Assembly: GCA_029339505.1 (NCBI GenBank)
Contig: JAQISU010000166.1
Span: forward strand, 4,354,501-4,418,500
DNA: 64,000 nt
Direction: 5' to 3'
Source of the DNA: Unio delphinus
Lineage: Eukaryota > Mollusca > Bivalvia > Unionida > Unionidae
The notes beneath the pieces were generated by a model, which was given only the letters and a program-made list of their open reading frames with translations, was not told the DNA's origin and did no database searches. Positions 42,535 to 52,340 of this stretch are shown here, one piece after another (positions within the stretch are counted from its first letter, which is position 1; each line of letters opens with the position of its first letter). The translations under genes and the position numbers were made by a program.

Positions 42535-43533
42535 ATGTCATATAGTGTTATTAGTGTTGCGTTAACTCCTGGTCAAATCAAAAAATTGCAATCAGAATCG
42601 GCTAAAAAATGTGGAACCACAATCACGTTGAAACCTAATCAAATGACTGGTGGTGAAAATAAATTATCGCTGACAACTCGTCAAATAAAACATTTCAATG
42701 ATGCACTTGCAGCCAAAAAAGGTGTTCAGATTACTCTTTCTGCGGCTGCTATCAAAAATATGATTAAAACAGGCGGTATATTCCCGTTGTTAGCTGCAAT
42801 ACCAGCATTGATTGCAGCAGCAGCCCCAGCAGTGGCTAAAGCAGCGGAGTTAGGAGCCGTTGGTACTGCAGCAGGAATGGCACTTAAGAAGGCAACTGGG
42901 AAGGGATATAAAAAAAAAGGGACGATCCGTTCACGGATTGGGTCTAAGACTACCAGGAACCCCGTATTCGTGGTACAGCGGAAAGGGTCTAAGACTACCA
43001 GGGACCCCGTATTCATGGTACAGCGGGAGATCCGTTCACGGATCAGGCCTGAGACTACCAGGAACGGTTTATTAATTCAGAAATCTTCGATTTCCGAACC
43101 TATGGTTCCCATGTCCAATTTTGATTTAATGGATGCAGCTAAAAAACTAGTGATTAAAAATTTCAGAGGTGTTTTTATGAAAGATCAATTACCACATCAA
43201 CCAAACAAAACTGAAACAGGTATTATTAATCTCGATAACAGCACCGGACCTGGAACTCACTGGGTTGCATACGCTATTGATCCACGTGGGATTGTCTATT
43301 TTGATTCATATGGATTAGCCCCACCAAAAGAATTTATGCGTTACATAAAACAATTTCCAATGAAGACTTGGTATTCTACGCTACCAACACAACAAATCAA
43401 TGACCCACCAATATGCGGCAGTGAAGTATTAAATGTCCTTGATGCTATTTCAGCATCTAGAAAACCACCTCATATTGTCGTAAATGACTACACCAGCAAT
43501 CGCTTTTTAGAGAGAGAAAGAGTTTTACAATAA
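42535..43533 (+). CDS. pVI-like minor capsid domain fused to adenain-like cysteine protease
   Basis: 332 residues, intact frame. Residues 1-~120 have LTPGQIKKLQ and LTTRQIKHFNDAL repeats, then a hydrophobic Ala/Gly-rich stretch (IFPLLAAIPALIAAAAPAVA), as in pVI-like minor capsid proteins. Residues ~135-180 are three basic repeats (GSKTTR-P-F-VQR). From about 190 (MSNFDLMDAAKK) comes an adenovirus-type maturation protease: His in GPGTHWVAYA, Asp in VYFDSYGLAPP, then Gln and Cys in QQINDPPICGSEVL. In related elements the two parts are, as far as known, separate genes. It would trim virion proteins during assembly. It follows the major capsid gene and sits 1 bp before the next gene. Confidence 0.88.
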   Translation: MSYSVISVALTPGQIKKLQSESAKKCGTTITLKPNQMTGGENKLSLTTRQIKHFNDALAAKKGVQITLSAAAIKNMIKTGGIFPLLAAIPALIAAAAPAVAKAAELGAVGTAAGMALKKATGKGYKKKGTIRSRIGSKTTRNPVFVVQRKGSKTTRDPVFMVQREIRSRIRPETTRNGLLIQKSSISEPMVPMSNFDLMDAAKKLVIKNFRGVFMKDQLPHQPNKTETGIINLDNSTGPGTHWVAYAIDPRGIVYFDSYGLAPPKEFMRYIKQFPMKTWYSTLPTQQINDPPICGSEVLNVLDAISASRKPPHIVVNDYTSNRFLERERVLQ

Positions 43534-43534
43534 C

Positions 43535-44377
43535 ATGATTGATATTTGGGGGAGATCTTTGAAACCCAAACCCGATGGCACTGCACCACCTGATTCTATC
43601 AAGGATATAAAAAAAATAATTGAAGATGAAATAGCTGAGACGTTAAATTTAACAAGTGTTGATCCTAATGAAATAGTTGTATTTCAAGACAAACAGGGTA
43701 AATTGAAATCTAGTAATATTTCTCTGGATGATATTTTAGTTAAACAACGAAACGCAATCGAGAACACCGTTGCGTTATTTTCCGATCAGGGTAAACTCAA
43801 ACCGGGTGTACTTTTTTCGACGATTACAGATCGATTAAAAACTCTCAACGATTCTGCGTTAGAACTAGCAACACTTCAATCTAAAACCGAAGAACACATA
43901 AAACAGTTTACCGCATTTCGTAGAAATATCATTGATAAATTTATTGGAACTACATTCGATAAAATTGAACTAAAACTCCCTGATATTAAAAAATCCATCG
44001 ATGAGACGAAAACTTTCATCGAAGCCGTCAAAGGTGATTTTTCGAGGATGATAACAATCATTGAAAAAACAAAAATTCCTCATGAGAAAACCAACAACGT
44101 GGTATACACAATCCAACACGGATCATTTGAGTGGACACCTACAAACAACAAATTAGATATTACTGCAACCGTTAAAGGTATGTATCGATTAACACTAGTA
44201 ACACCATTAACTCAATTTAATATATCATCGTCGAGTTCATCCGGGGTCAATAATACGATTTCAACGATCATCGACAAGGATACAACTGAAAAGTTCACTA
44301 TAACATATACTGATAAACGTTTGACTAAGGCTTCAGTAACCTGGTATGTGGAATTCGTAGCAGATTTAAGTAAATAA
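43535..44377 (+). CDS. coiled-coil protein with C-terminal beta domain (putative fibre)
   Basis: 280 residues. The first ~190 are helical and heptad-like with many Lys/Glu/Ile; the rest (YTIQHGSFEWTPTNNKLDIT to TWYVEFVADL) looks like a beta-sandwich with a Ser-rich loop. Start ATG 43535 follows the protease stop by one base, so the two are probably co-transcribed. Shape and place among virion genes suggest a trimeric fibre or spike, but no family match is recognised and the role is inference. Confidence 0.6.
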   Translation: MIDIWGRSLKPKPDGTAPPDSIKDIKKIIEDEIAETLNLTSVDPNEIVVFQDKQGKLKSSNISLDDILVKQRNAIENTVALFSDQGKLKPGVLFSTITDRLKTLNDSALELATLQSKTEEHIKQFTAFRRNIIDKFIGTTFDKIELKLPDIKKSIDETKTFIEAVKGDFSRMITIIEKTKIPHEKTNNVVYTIQHGSFEWTPTNNKLDITATVKGMYRLTLVTPLTQFNISSSSSSGVNNTISTIIDKDTTEKFTITYTDKRLTKASVTWYVEFVADLSK

Positions 44378-44392
44378 ATTGAAAGGATTTCA

Positions 44393-44402
44393 CAATTGAA
44401 AA
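44393..44402 (+). promoter_or_regulatory. CAATTGAAAA late-promoter candidate
   Basis: Lies 33 nt before ATG 44426. A relative, AAATTGAAAG, is just upstream near 44377. Confidence 0.5.
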
Positions 44403-44425
44403 CGCTAGCGTTGTTAAAATAAAAA

Positions 44426-45072
44426 ATGATTTCATCATCGCAATATCGCTATGATCAGGTCAGAGAATATCAAACTAGACTCAAAACCCTGTCTGAGGAG
44501 TATGAATTGAAAATTAAAAAATATCGCAGGAGAATTACCGCAATTGATGTTACTGTGTATTCAGTGAGTGGTGTAATCACCGGAGCCGGTATTATACTGT
44601 CTTCAGTGACAATGATGGCCCGATAGCTGTTCCAATTTGCATTTCTGCGGCAACAACAATCGCTGAAATTATTTCAATAATCACAAAAAAAATATCATCA
44701 TGCAGCCAACGGAAACTACAAGACTACATAATTCAATTTCATGTTGTGTCTACTGCATACTCGCAATTATCCTCATTGATATCGTCATCGCTCGATGATA
44801 CAATTATATCAGAGAGTGAGTTTTCAGCGATGGTAGATATATATGATTCTGCGATGTCAAAATTAGAAATACAAAAACATGAGTATAATAACAATGACAA
44901 CACAGATGGAATTACTTCAACAAATAGTGGAGAACACAAACCCAGTACAAACAAGCATGATCTCAATAACCTCAACGAATCCAGAATTCAGTGTGAATTT
45001 CCCCTCTCCGGTCCCAGTGAAGGAGATAGCGCTAGCAAAACTACGAATGTATCACAGTTGGCCAAATATTAG
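44426..45072 (+). pseudogene. small membrane protein, frame broken near 44610-44625
   Basis: The first frame (44426-44626, 66 aa) has a charged N-terminal helix (YQTRLKTLSEEYELKIKKYR) and the start of a hydrophobic segment (VYSVSGVITGAGIIL). It stops at TAG just as the hydrophobic region continues in another frame (AVPICISAATTIAEIIS), followed by DDTIISESEFSAMVDIYDSA and reading to 45072, overlapping the penton-like gene. The hydrophobic block and acidic helix suit one two-span protein common in such elements. The break is not in an A-run, so it is a true indel or another assembly error. Confidence 0.65.
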
Positions 45073-46225
45073 GTCAAAATCATTTGGTGGTCAACAACCC
45101 AATAATTCACTGGTATTTGCAAATAAGAATAAACCCGACGGTACCCCAGACTGGAATGTTGTTTCCATACCAACCGGATCATACCAAATCGAACAAATCA
45201 ATAATGAATTCGCGCGTAGAATAAAATCGATTACTGGAGTAGAATCAAAAATCGCTATAACGGTTCATGAACCAACACTATCATCTGCCATTGAAATAAG
45301 CACAGAGGGTTATGTCGTAGATATCTATCAAAGTTCTATTAGAACCGTACTAGGATGGCCTGAAATCCCCCCCACCCCGGAAAAACCCGTTGATTTACCA
45401 GAACCACAAAAAACTGATTATATCACCGACAGAATAAAACCTGATAATCCAATAAAAAGCTATAGCGATTATGACAAATTGAATTTTTTCACTGAAATAG
45501 ATGTTAGTGGGGAGAAATACTACATGACTCGACAGGATAAAATCATTGAAAATTTCACAGCGTTCAATAACGATATTTCACTGTTGTTAATATCCCTTAA
45601 ATCCGGTACTCTCACCCGAGATAAATTTATCAGCGTCATAGAAACATGTAACAGAATCCTCAGTGACATGGAAACATTTCATTCACTAATCATACGAGAG
45701 ATATCCATGGCCCCCTCTAACGTGAAAATAAAATTTAACATGAAATATATAAACTTAAAAAATACGCCCGAATTCCATCTACCAGGATATAATATCTTAG
45801 AACTACAAAAATCTCTCAGTGATGCCATCGATGTTGGTTTTAAAATAATTCATGATACGTGGAAAAAAACAATAAAAATCCTCAAACACAATAATGACCC
45901 AGACGGTGGTGGCAGGCATATTGCTCCGTTCAATGTGAATATTTCATCGGTGATTGCGCTCAATTTAGTGTGTGATGTGATCGAAGGAAGTTATCAAATT
46001 AATCTAGAACGATCAAATCAAGCTCAGCAGGGGTATATTTTGTATTCATTTGCACCAACAGCTCCTCCAGGATTTTTAATAATTGAGAATCCAACTAATC
46101 CAGTCTATATGCGATGTCATAATGATTCATTAACCAGAATTAATTTCAAACTCACTGACCAGTCTAATAATCTGATTGATTTACAAGGTGAGGTTTTACA
46201 AATTAGTCTATTTGTGAAATCGTAG
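44879..46225 (+). CDS. penton-like minor capsid protein with a large helical insertion
   Basis: 448 residues, intact. The N-terminal ~160 (SVNFPSPVPVKEIALAKLRM, IPTGSYQIEQINNEF, RTVLGWP) and C-terminal ~85 (NISSVIALNLVCDVIEGSYQ, APTAPPGFLIIENP, DLQGEVLQISLF) match the two halves of the single jelly-roll vertex protein of Polintons. Between them, residues ~165-360 form a Pro/Lys then helical segment (for example DKFISVIETCNRILSDMETF) not expected in the compact family. It is the last gene of the element, 18 bp before the duplicated ATPase tail. Confidence 0.8.
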   Translation: MSIITMTTQMELLQQIVENTNPVQTSMISITSTNPEFSVNFPSPVPVKEIALAKLRMYHSWPNIRSKSFGGQQPNNSLVFANKNKPDGTPDWNVVSIPTGSYQIEQINNEFARRIKSITGVESKIAITVHEPTLSSAIEISTEGYVVDIYQSSIRTVLGWPEIPPTPEKPVDLPEPQKTDYITDRIKPDNPIKSYSDYDKLNFFTEIDVSGEKYYMTRQDKIIENFTAFNNDISLLLISLKSGTLTRDKFISVIETCNRILSDMETFHSLIIREISMAPSNVKIKFNMKYINLKNTPEFHLPGYNILELQKSLSDAIDVGFKIIHDTWKKTIKILKHNNDPDGGGRHIAPFNVNISSVIALNLVCDVIEGSYQINLERSNQAQQGYILYSFAPTAPPGFLIIENPTNPVYMRCHNDSLTRINFKLTDQSNNLIDLQGEVLQISLFVKS

Positions 46226-46242
46226 TGATTTTCGTCGTAGTG

Positions 46243-46296
46243 ATTTACATGACCCTCGGACACGATATCGTATCGAACTGGATCAAATATTCGGTT
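46243..46296 (+). repeat. right copy of the ATPase 3'-end duplication
   Basis: This reads as the last codons of the ATPase on the opposite strand, 17 bp after the penton-like gene's stop. It is not attached to an ATPase here, so it is a fragment carried by the terminal region. Confidence 0.9.
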
Positions 46297-46319
46297 GAAG
46301 ACGAATGGAGGCTTATTCA

Positions 46320-46453
46320 TTTTTTTGATTTCATTGATTTCATTGATTTTTCATTATTATTTTTTGCCTGATTTCATTGATTTTTCATTGATTTTTTTTG
46401 CCTGATTTCATTGATTTTTTTGCCTGATTTCATTGTTTTAAGCCTGATTTCAT
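46320..46453. repeat. low-complexity TGATTTCATTG/TTTTTTGCC array at the right end
   Basis: Repeated CTGATTTCATTGATTTTT units just inside the right terminal repeat. The left end has only traces (TCAATGAAATTAATGAAATC near 31623), so the two ends have diverged. Confidence 0.8.
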
Positions 46454-46499
46454 TGAAAACTTGTTTAAAAATGTTGTCCGGCTCACCCTCTCTGCTGCT
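46454..46499 (-). repeat. right terminal inverted repeat of the Polinton
   Basis: Partner of 31485-31530. Immediately inside it a low-complexity array (46320-46455) of TGATTTCATTG with TTTTTTGCC replaces the sequence seen at the left end. Confidence 0.92.
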
Positions 46500-47769
46500 A
46501 CTTTAGACCAATTTAGGCCGTTTCTTAGAAGAAGGGAGCAGTCATTTTAGTTAGCAGTGTACTTTGGTCATGTACAATGTCCATAAGTACAATATCCAAA
46601 TAAATGCTAGCTACATTACATCAAAGTAGCATAGAGATATGAAAACATTCTCTCCACTGTGTGTGTTTCAAATGCAAACATCTTCACCGTCCACTCTCTC
46701 AAAAGTACAAACTAACTGGTGAGCACCCCCTTAACTACTGTAATACAGACTGGTGTACAGCATTAACTATTGGTATCACAATATCAATTGTTTTTCCATA
46801 GACCTCAATGCCAATGTTTTGTGAAATAAATATACTTTCTATCCTACGTCAGCACACATGTCACACACTGTCACAGAGAACAATCTTAGATTGTCAATTT
46901 GACAAGGAAACAACCATTGCATTTAAGAGAGATAACTCTGCTGGAACTAGACAGGGCTAAGAGTTATCTAGTCACAACAGGCCCAGTTTCACCCAGGTGT
47001 CCCACATTTAAAAAAAAAATCATAAAAAGTACAAAATATGATTTAGATTTAAATTAACTTAATCTCACATGTTGCCAAGAGGCTTAACTTGTTTAAGCCT
47101 AAAAGAAAGTACAATTCTTACATAATACACCAATCACAGCTAGTGTTGTTGTTTATTTCTGAATACAAGGTTCCCTACACTTTAAGTTCCGCCTAACTGT
47201 GGTTGTACAATTGGTACCATTATACCTATTGTAATACAGGCTGGTGTACAGCATTATCTACTGTAATACAAACTGGTTTAAAATATAACTTTTCTAATAC
47301 AGACTGGTGTAAAGCATTATCTCTCTGGAGCATTGCAATTATTTCACTCGTACAAATTTGGCAATACTTAATTCAACAGTATTTTAATTTATTTACATCA
47401 AATAAATTATTTGGAATTTCATAGTTAGTTTTCTTTCTCTATGCACACACATTGTAAAATAGTGAGATAATATAGATTTCAACTTCTGTGCATCAATCTG
47501 TCCATCCACCCAGAGACTCTCTTCATCAATATGTCCATCAATTCAGAGCCATTTCTATCTACTGTTAATGTCATGCAAAGTTGTACATATCAGCAGTATA
47601 TAGATTTTTATTATAACTCAGTATAGAATGATCACATGAATATGAAATTGCTATATTTAAGTGTATAATCCACCTGATTCAAAAGCAGCTCTGTTATTAT
47701 GCTCTCCATTTAATGTTTAATATGCATGCTTCATGTTCATGTTTAACTATTCCTCTACTCAATATCAAC
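46500..47769. other. right host flank with scattered minisatellite remnants
   Basis: Pieces of the 31-bp unit (GTAATACAGACTGGTGTACA) occur at 46734-46771 and 47227-47310, matching the array left of the element. No gene is seen. Confidence 0.6.
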
Positions 47770-49145
47770 TCAGTTACAAGAGTAATATGTAGAGCAAAAT
47801 GCCGATCTTTCATCCATCTACTGTACGCCGATTTGGCAAAGGCCTCTGATACTGTAAGCAGAGAAAACTTGTGGAAGGTAATGGCTAAGTCTGAGAAAAT
47901 GGATATCTGAGAAAACGTATATCCATGGTGCAGCATTTCCATGACGGAATGCAGGCATGAGTCCAGGACCATGGGAAGACATCTGAGCCATTCTCAGTAA
48001 CCAATGGAATCAAACAGGGATGTATTCTGGCACCGACACTGTTCAGTCTATTGTTTTCTTCCATGCTGACAAATGCTTTCAGAGACGGAGATGTTGGAGT
48101 CGGCATCAGGTACTATACAAATGGAACACTGTTCAACCAGGAGGCATCAATCAAAATCCAAGGTTATGACACACATAATCAGGAACTTCTTATTTGCTGA
48201 TAAATGCGCCCTCAACGCTGGCACAGACTCAGACATGCAACGCAGCGTTGACAAGTTCTCCTGCTCCTGCACAAGCTTTGGTCTCACAATCAGTACCAAT
48301 ATAACTGATGTCATGCATCAGCCTGCCCCTGGAAAGCCGTATGTTGAGCCGAGCCCAACATCACCCTCGACGGCCAAAAACCGCTTCACCTACATTGGCA
48401 GAATGCCGTGACTATTGATGACAAGGTGAACTTCCGCATTGCCAGAGCAAGCGCAACTTTCAACATACTGTATGCCAACGTCTGGAATAGAAGAGGTATT
48501 AGCATCAAGACCAAACTAAAGGTCTACAGTGAAGTTGTGCTCCCACGTTACGCATGCAAAACGTGGACGTTGTACCAAGGCCACTCCAGGAAGCTGAACC
48601 AGTTTCACACCACAAGTCTCAGGAAAATCCTCAACATCAATTGGCAGGACAAGGTTCCAGACATAGGGATACTCGCCCAAGCAGATCTTCCCAACATCCA
48701 CACCATCCTGTTGCAGTCCCAGCTACGCTGAACTGGATATATGGTTCAGGTGCTATACCACCGGCTGCCAAAGAGACTCTTCTATGGGAGGTACACCAAG
48801 GACAAAGATCACACGGAGGTCAGAAGAAAGGCTTTAAAGACATGCTTAAAAGCTGCATTGAAAGCTTTCAACATAAATCTGATTCCTGGTAGCAAACATC
48901 AAGCGATCGAGTCACTTGGCGATCCTTCGTGCACATAAAACACCAAGTTGTGCAAATCAAGCAGGACAGAGGCTGCAAGAATAAAGAGGCAAGCCAGAAA
49001 AGTGTGCACCATCAACCCTCCTGGAGATGTCACACTCATACCCATGTCCCTTATGCAGACGAACATTCCGTGCAAGGATTGGCCTTATCGGTCACCTGCG
49101 CATGCACAGAACGGAACCACCCATTCCAACCCTCGGATGACTAGA
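47770..49145 (+). pseudogene. degenerate LINE (non-LTR retrotransposon) reverse transcriptase
   Basis: Broken frames on the plus strand keep recognisable order: LYADLAKASDTVSRENLW; FLFADKCALNAGTDSDMQRS with FGLTISTNITDVMHQPAPGK; RRGISIKTKLKVYSEVVLPR; TLYQGHSRKLNQFHTTSLRK; LPKRLFYGRYTKDKDH. This is the palm-to-thumb part of a LINE reverse transcriptase and its C-terminal tail. There are several frame shifts and stops; the catalytic YADD is altered to FADK. It is a dead copy. Confidence 0.85.
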
Positions 49146-50690
49146 GTGGTCCTCGTCAACTCGACGGACAAACAACCTCTTTACTGCTTCAAACATGTTT
49201 GCTTTTTGCACGTACTGAAGTTGTGTTGTTTCGGTATGATTAACTTTGTTGCAAAATCAATGGAATATGTCGAGACTAAAAATGAAGAAAATTCCAGTGT
49301 GATAGTTTATGTGCTAACTGTATATAGTCGAAGGTTAGTTGAATCGGGATTCTTCCACGTTCATGGCCTAACGGAAAATTAGAGCAAAGCCCTAAAGCCC
49401 AGAAAAATCAAGAGGTAATTAGTTTGTGAAATAACCTTCAGGTGACGTAGATGAAGAAGGCTTTCTACGACACCAGCGATAAATTCTAAAAAGCAATAAA
49501 GCGAAACAGGTCAAATATCTTCAGATATAGTCATAAATAGGTGATATTACAATTCACGAGGATCATCGCGAAAGGGGTAAGACTTAAGTGGTATTTACGC
49601 AAAGTATAACATAATATAGTGCTTTTAGTTACAACGTAGATGAAAAAATACAGTTCAGTAGAAATAAACTTGTACAGACATCCGTTTGATTACAATATTC
49701 TTGAGGAAATTGCCAAAAGGTGAAACAAAAACTGTCTTATGAGCATTTTCATTAGTCAAAGTATAAATATTCACGTTTACTAAATAATGTTTTTCATCGT
49801 ATAGTGACAGACCATCCCGAGTTAACATTGAATTAATTAAACTTATCTCTTAGTAACGTATAGTTAGGTTTAACAAACAATCTCTGACTTTCGATCACGC
49901 ATTTATCAGATAAAGATATGGCCGAAACGTTATCCCGTCGCTAAATGAGTTGGGATGAGATATAAGATTATGTCCGTTCATTTGTTCGTTCACTACTATT
50001 TTACACACTTGCAAATTTGTATGTGGATGCATCTCTCGGAGAGTGACTCAGTCATACCAAAAAGGTCACGGTGTTATAATTTTCACACTTAAGTGAAACC
50101 TTTGCGTTCCTTAGATACTCGATATATTGAACCTCTTTTAAAAAAACTTAAAACTGGTTTGCAACTACATTTCAACAAAATCTTCTCTCTTAACTGAAAC
50201 TATGCCAATGTAACTCAGTTTTCACGATTGAGTGACTTTTTATTTTCAGTTGTTTCTTTTCTATGCATGTGATATCTTTACTCTAGTTTTCCTACGTTCA
50301 TTAAAAAGGGGCAAATATATGCATCTCATGTAAATGACCTCAGGAATAAAAAATTAGTACACTATGACCTTGTCATTATCATGCTTGCGTTGCTTTTGTA
50401 TTTTTAGATTTCCGTTTGTTAAACTTTAATTTCTTCAACCCTATTTCACCGATATTTATATTTTAATTTTTTTTATTGGGATGCATCTCAAGGAGACTTA
50501 CTCAACCTTACCAAAACTATGTAACTCTGACATTATTTACATAATTGAATGACGTTTGAGTTTCTTAGCCGCTTGTGCGACATTCATTGGACTTTAATCC
50601 TATTAAACCCAGATATGATAAGCTTTATTTTGGACCCTACCATAGCTACCCGTTTATCTAGTAATCTCGGACAGCAATATTTTTTTTCAT
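49146..50690. other. intergenic, nothing recognised
   Basis: AT-rich with short random open frames only. Confidence 0.5.
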
Positions 50691-50781
50691 TAACTTGGTG
50701 GTGTAGTCCTAAATAGTATTGTCTTACAGTAATATTTCAGCCATACACTTGGTGGTGTATTCTTATCCATTAGTTGATGGT

Positions 50782-51018
50782 GTTGTTGTTGGGTTTAACA
50801 TTTTTCAACACATGATGGGGTATAAATGGCGGCCAGTAGTAATGATGGAGGAAGAACACGGGAAACCCCCAGGAAAGAACCACCGACCTAAGAGAAGCTA
50901 CTGGCAAGTTTTCTCACATACCCACATTGGCCGAATCTGAGACTCGTAGCCACGCATACCGAGGTGAAATGGATGTCATCCGTAACGGAGAGCGCTTTAG
51001 ACCAATCGAGGCCCCATG
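50782..51018 (-). mobile_element. tRNA-derived SINE, minus orientation, inside the 54-bp array
   Basis: It shares about 240 bp with 63438-63690. On the minus strand it begins GGGGCCTCGATTGGTCTAAA with GCGCTCTCCGTTA, a tRNA-like head (A-box region), then CTACGAGTCTCAGATTCGGC (B-box region) and the body AACTTGCCAGTAGCTTCTC, ending in a (CAA)n-like tail. Array units occur on both sides of it. Confidence 0.75.
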
Positions 51019-51039
51019 AGTACAATCCACATCGCTGTG

Positions 51040-51860
51040 CAGTCTTATATTAATATATTAGTCATTCACTTGATGGTGCAGTCCTAATGTATTTTATCTC
51101 ACATTATTATTTCAGTCATCCACTTGATGGTGCAGTCCTTATGTATTTTATCTTACATTATTATTTCAGTCATCCACTTGATGGTGCAGTCCTAATGTAT
51201 TTTATCTTACATTATTATTTCAGTCATCCACTTGACGGTGCAGTCCTAATGTATTTTATCTTACATTATTATTTCAGTCATCCACTTGATGGTGCAGTTC
51301 TAATGTATTTTATCTTACATTATTATTTCAGTCATCCACTTGATGGTGCAGTCCTAATGTATTTTATCTTACATTATTATTTCAGTCATCCACTTGATGG
51401 TGCAGTCCTAATGTATTTTATCTTACATTACTATTTCAGTCATCCACTTGATGGTGCAGTCCTAATGTATTTCATCTTACATTATTATTTCAGTCATCCA
51501 CTTGATGGTGCAGTCCTAATGTATTTTATCTTACATTATTATTTCAGTCATCCACTTGATGATGCAGTCCTAATGTATTTTATCTTACATTATTATTTCA
51601 GTCATCCACTTGATGGTGCAGTCCTAATGTATTTTATCTTACATTATTATTTCAGTCATCCACTTGATGGTGCAGTCCTAATGTATTTTATCTTACATTA
51701 TTAGTTCAGTCATCCACTTGATGGTGCAGTCCTAATGTATTTTATCTTACATTATTATTTCAGTCATCAACTTGATGGTGCAGTCCTAATGTATTTCATC
51801 TTATAGTAATATTTCAGTCATCCACTTGATGGTGCAATCTTAATGAGTGGTATCTTTCAG
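51040..51860. repeat. 54-bp minisatellite, about 15 copies
   Basis: The unit is TCATCCACTTGATGGTGCAG, then TCCTAATGTATTTTATCTTA, then CATTATTATTTCAG. Copies are almost identical in the middle and decay at the edges; two worn units lie at 50690-50765, left of the SINE. The period is a multiple of three, so a 205-codon frame is open, but it is purely repetitive. Each unit ends in a splice-acceptor-like ATTATTTCAG. Confidence 0.95.
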
Positions 51861-52340
51861 TAATATATCAATCACCCTTATGGTGGTGAAGTCGTTAACT
51901 ATGTCTGACAACCAGTGGACAGGATTTGCTTTTCTAAATGAGCTCCAGAAGGCGAAGGGATTCGGCGTTTAAACATAGGCAGTAATTCTTGGAATAGTTC
52001 ATACAAGTAATACATTTACTTTATACAGATGGTTTGAACACTTGGTAGAAAACATATTTGTGCTGTGTTTATGTTTCATTCATTATAAGTTTACTTATAT
52101 TACTATTTTCCTTTTGTTCTGAAACTGATCATTTGGGTGTATGGCAGTCAGAAGGAAACGTATTGTTGGACTTTGGATTGGTTTGATAGTAAAATGCATG
52201 ACTCATTAAGCAATGCATCCAAACTCGTGCTAGCTAGAAATAGGGACGAAAGGGCTTGATAGGGAACAGTGTTAGAATATTTAACTTTGATGCCTGTATT
52301 AGATTTAAGTAATTTCTTTTTAAGATCGAGGCATACAGCC

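Larger units (their letters stand above)
31485..46499. mobile_element. Polinton/Maverick (adintovirus-like) element, 15.0 kb
   Basis: The ends are inverted repeats starting AGCAGCAGAGAGGGTGAGCC, and the direct repeat TACTTTAG is at both junctions (31479-31486 and 46499-46506), overlapping the last base or two of the termini. That fits the 6-bp target duplication and 5'-AG termini known for Polintons. Between them lie the hallmark genes: DDE integrase, DNA polymerase B, FtsK/HerA-type packaging ATPase, adenain-like protease, double jelly-roll major capsid and penton-like protein. The left gene cluster is mostly minus or mixed, and the right cluster (39.4-46.2 kb) is entirely plus and structural. 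At least four reading-frame breaks are present. Confidence 0.95.

Noticed and set aside
51087..51704. 205-codon open frame of 18-residue repeats
   Set aside because: It exists only because the 54-bp minisatellite period is a multiple of three; no start context, no family, near-identical DNA copies.
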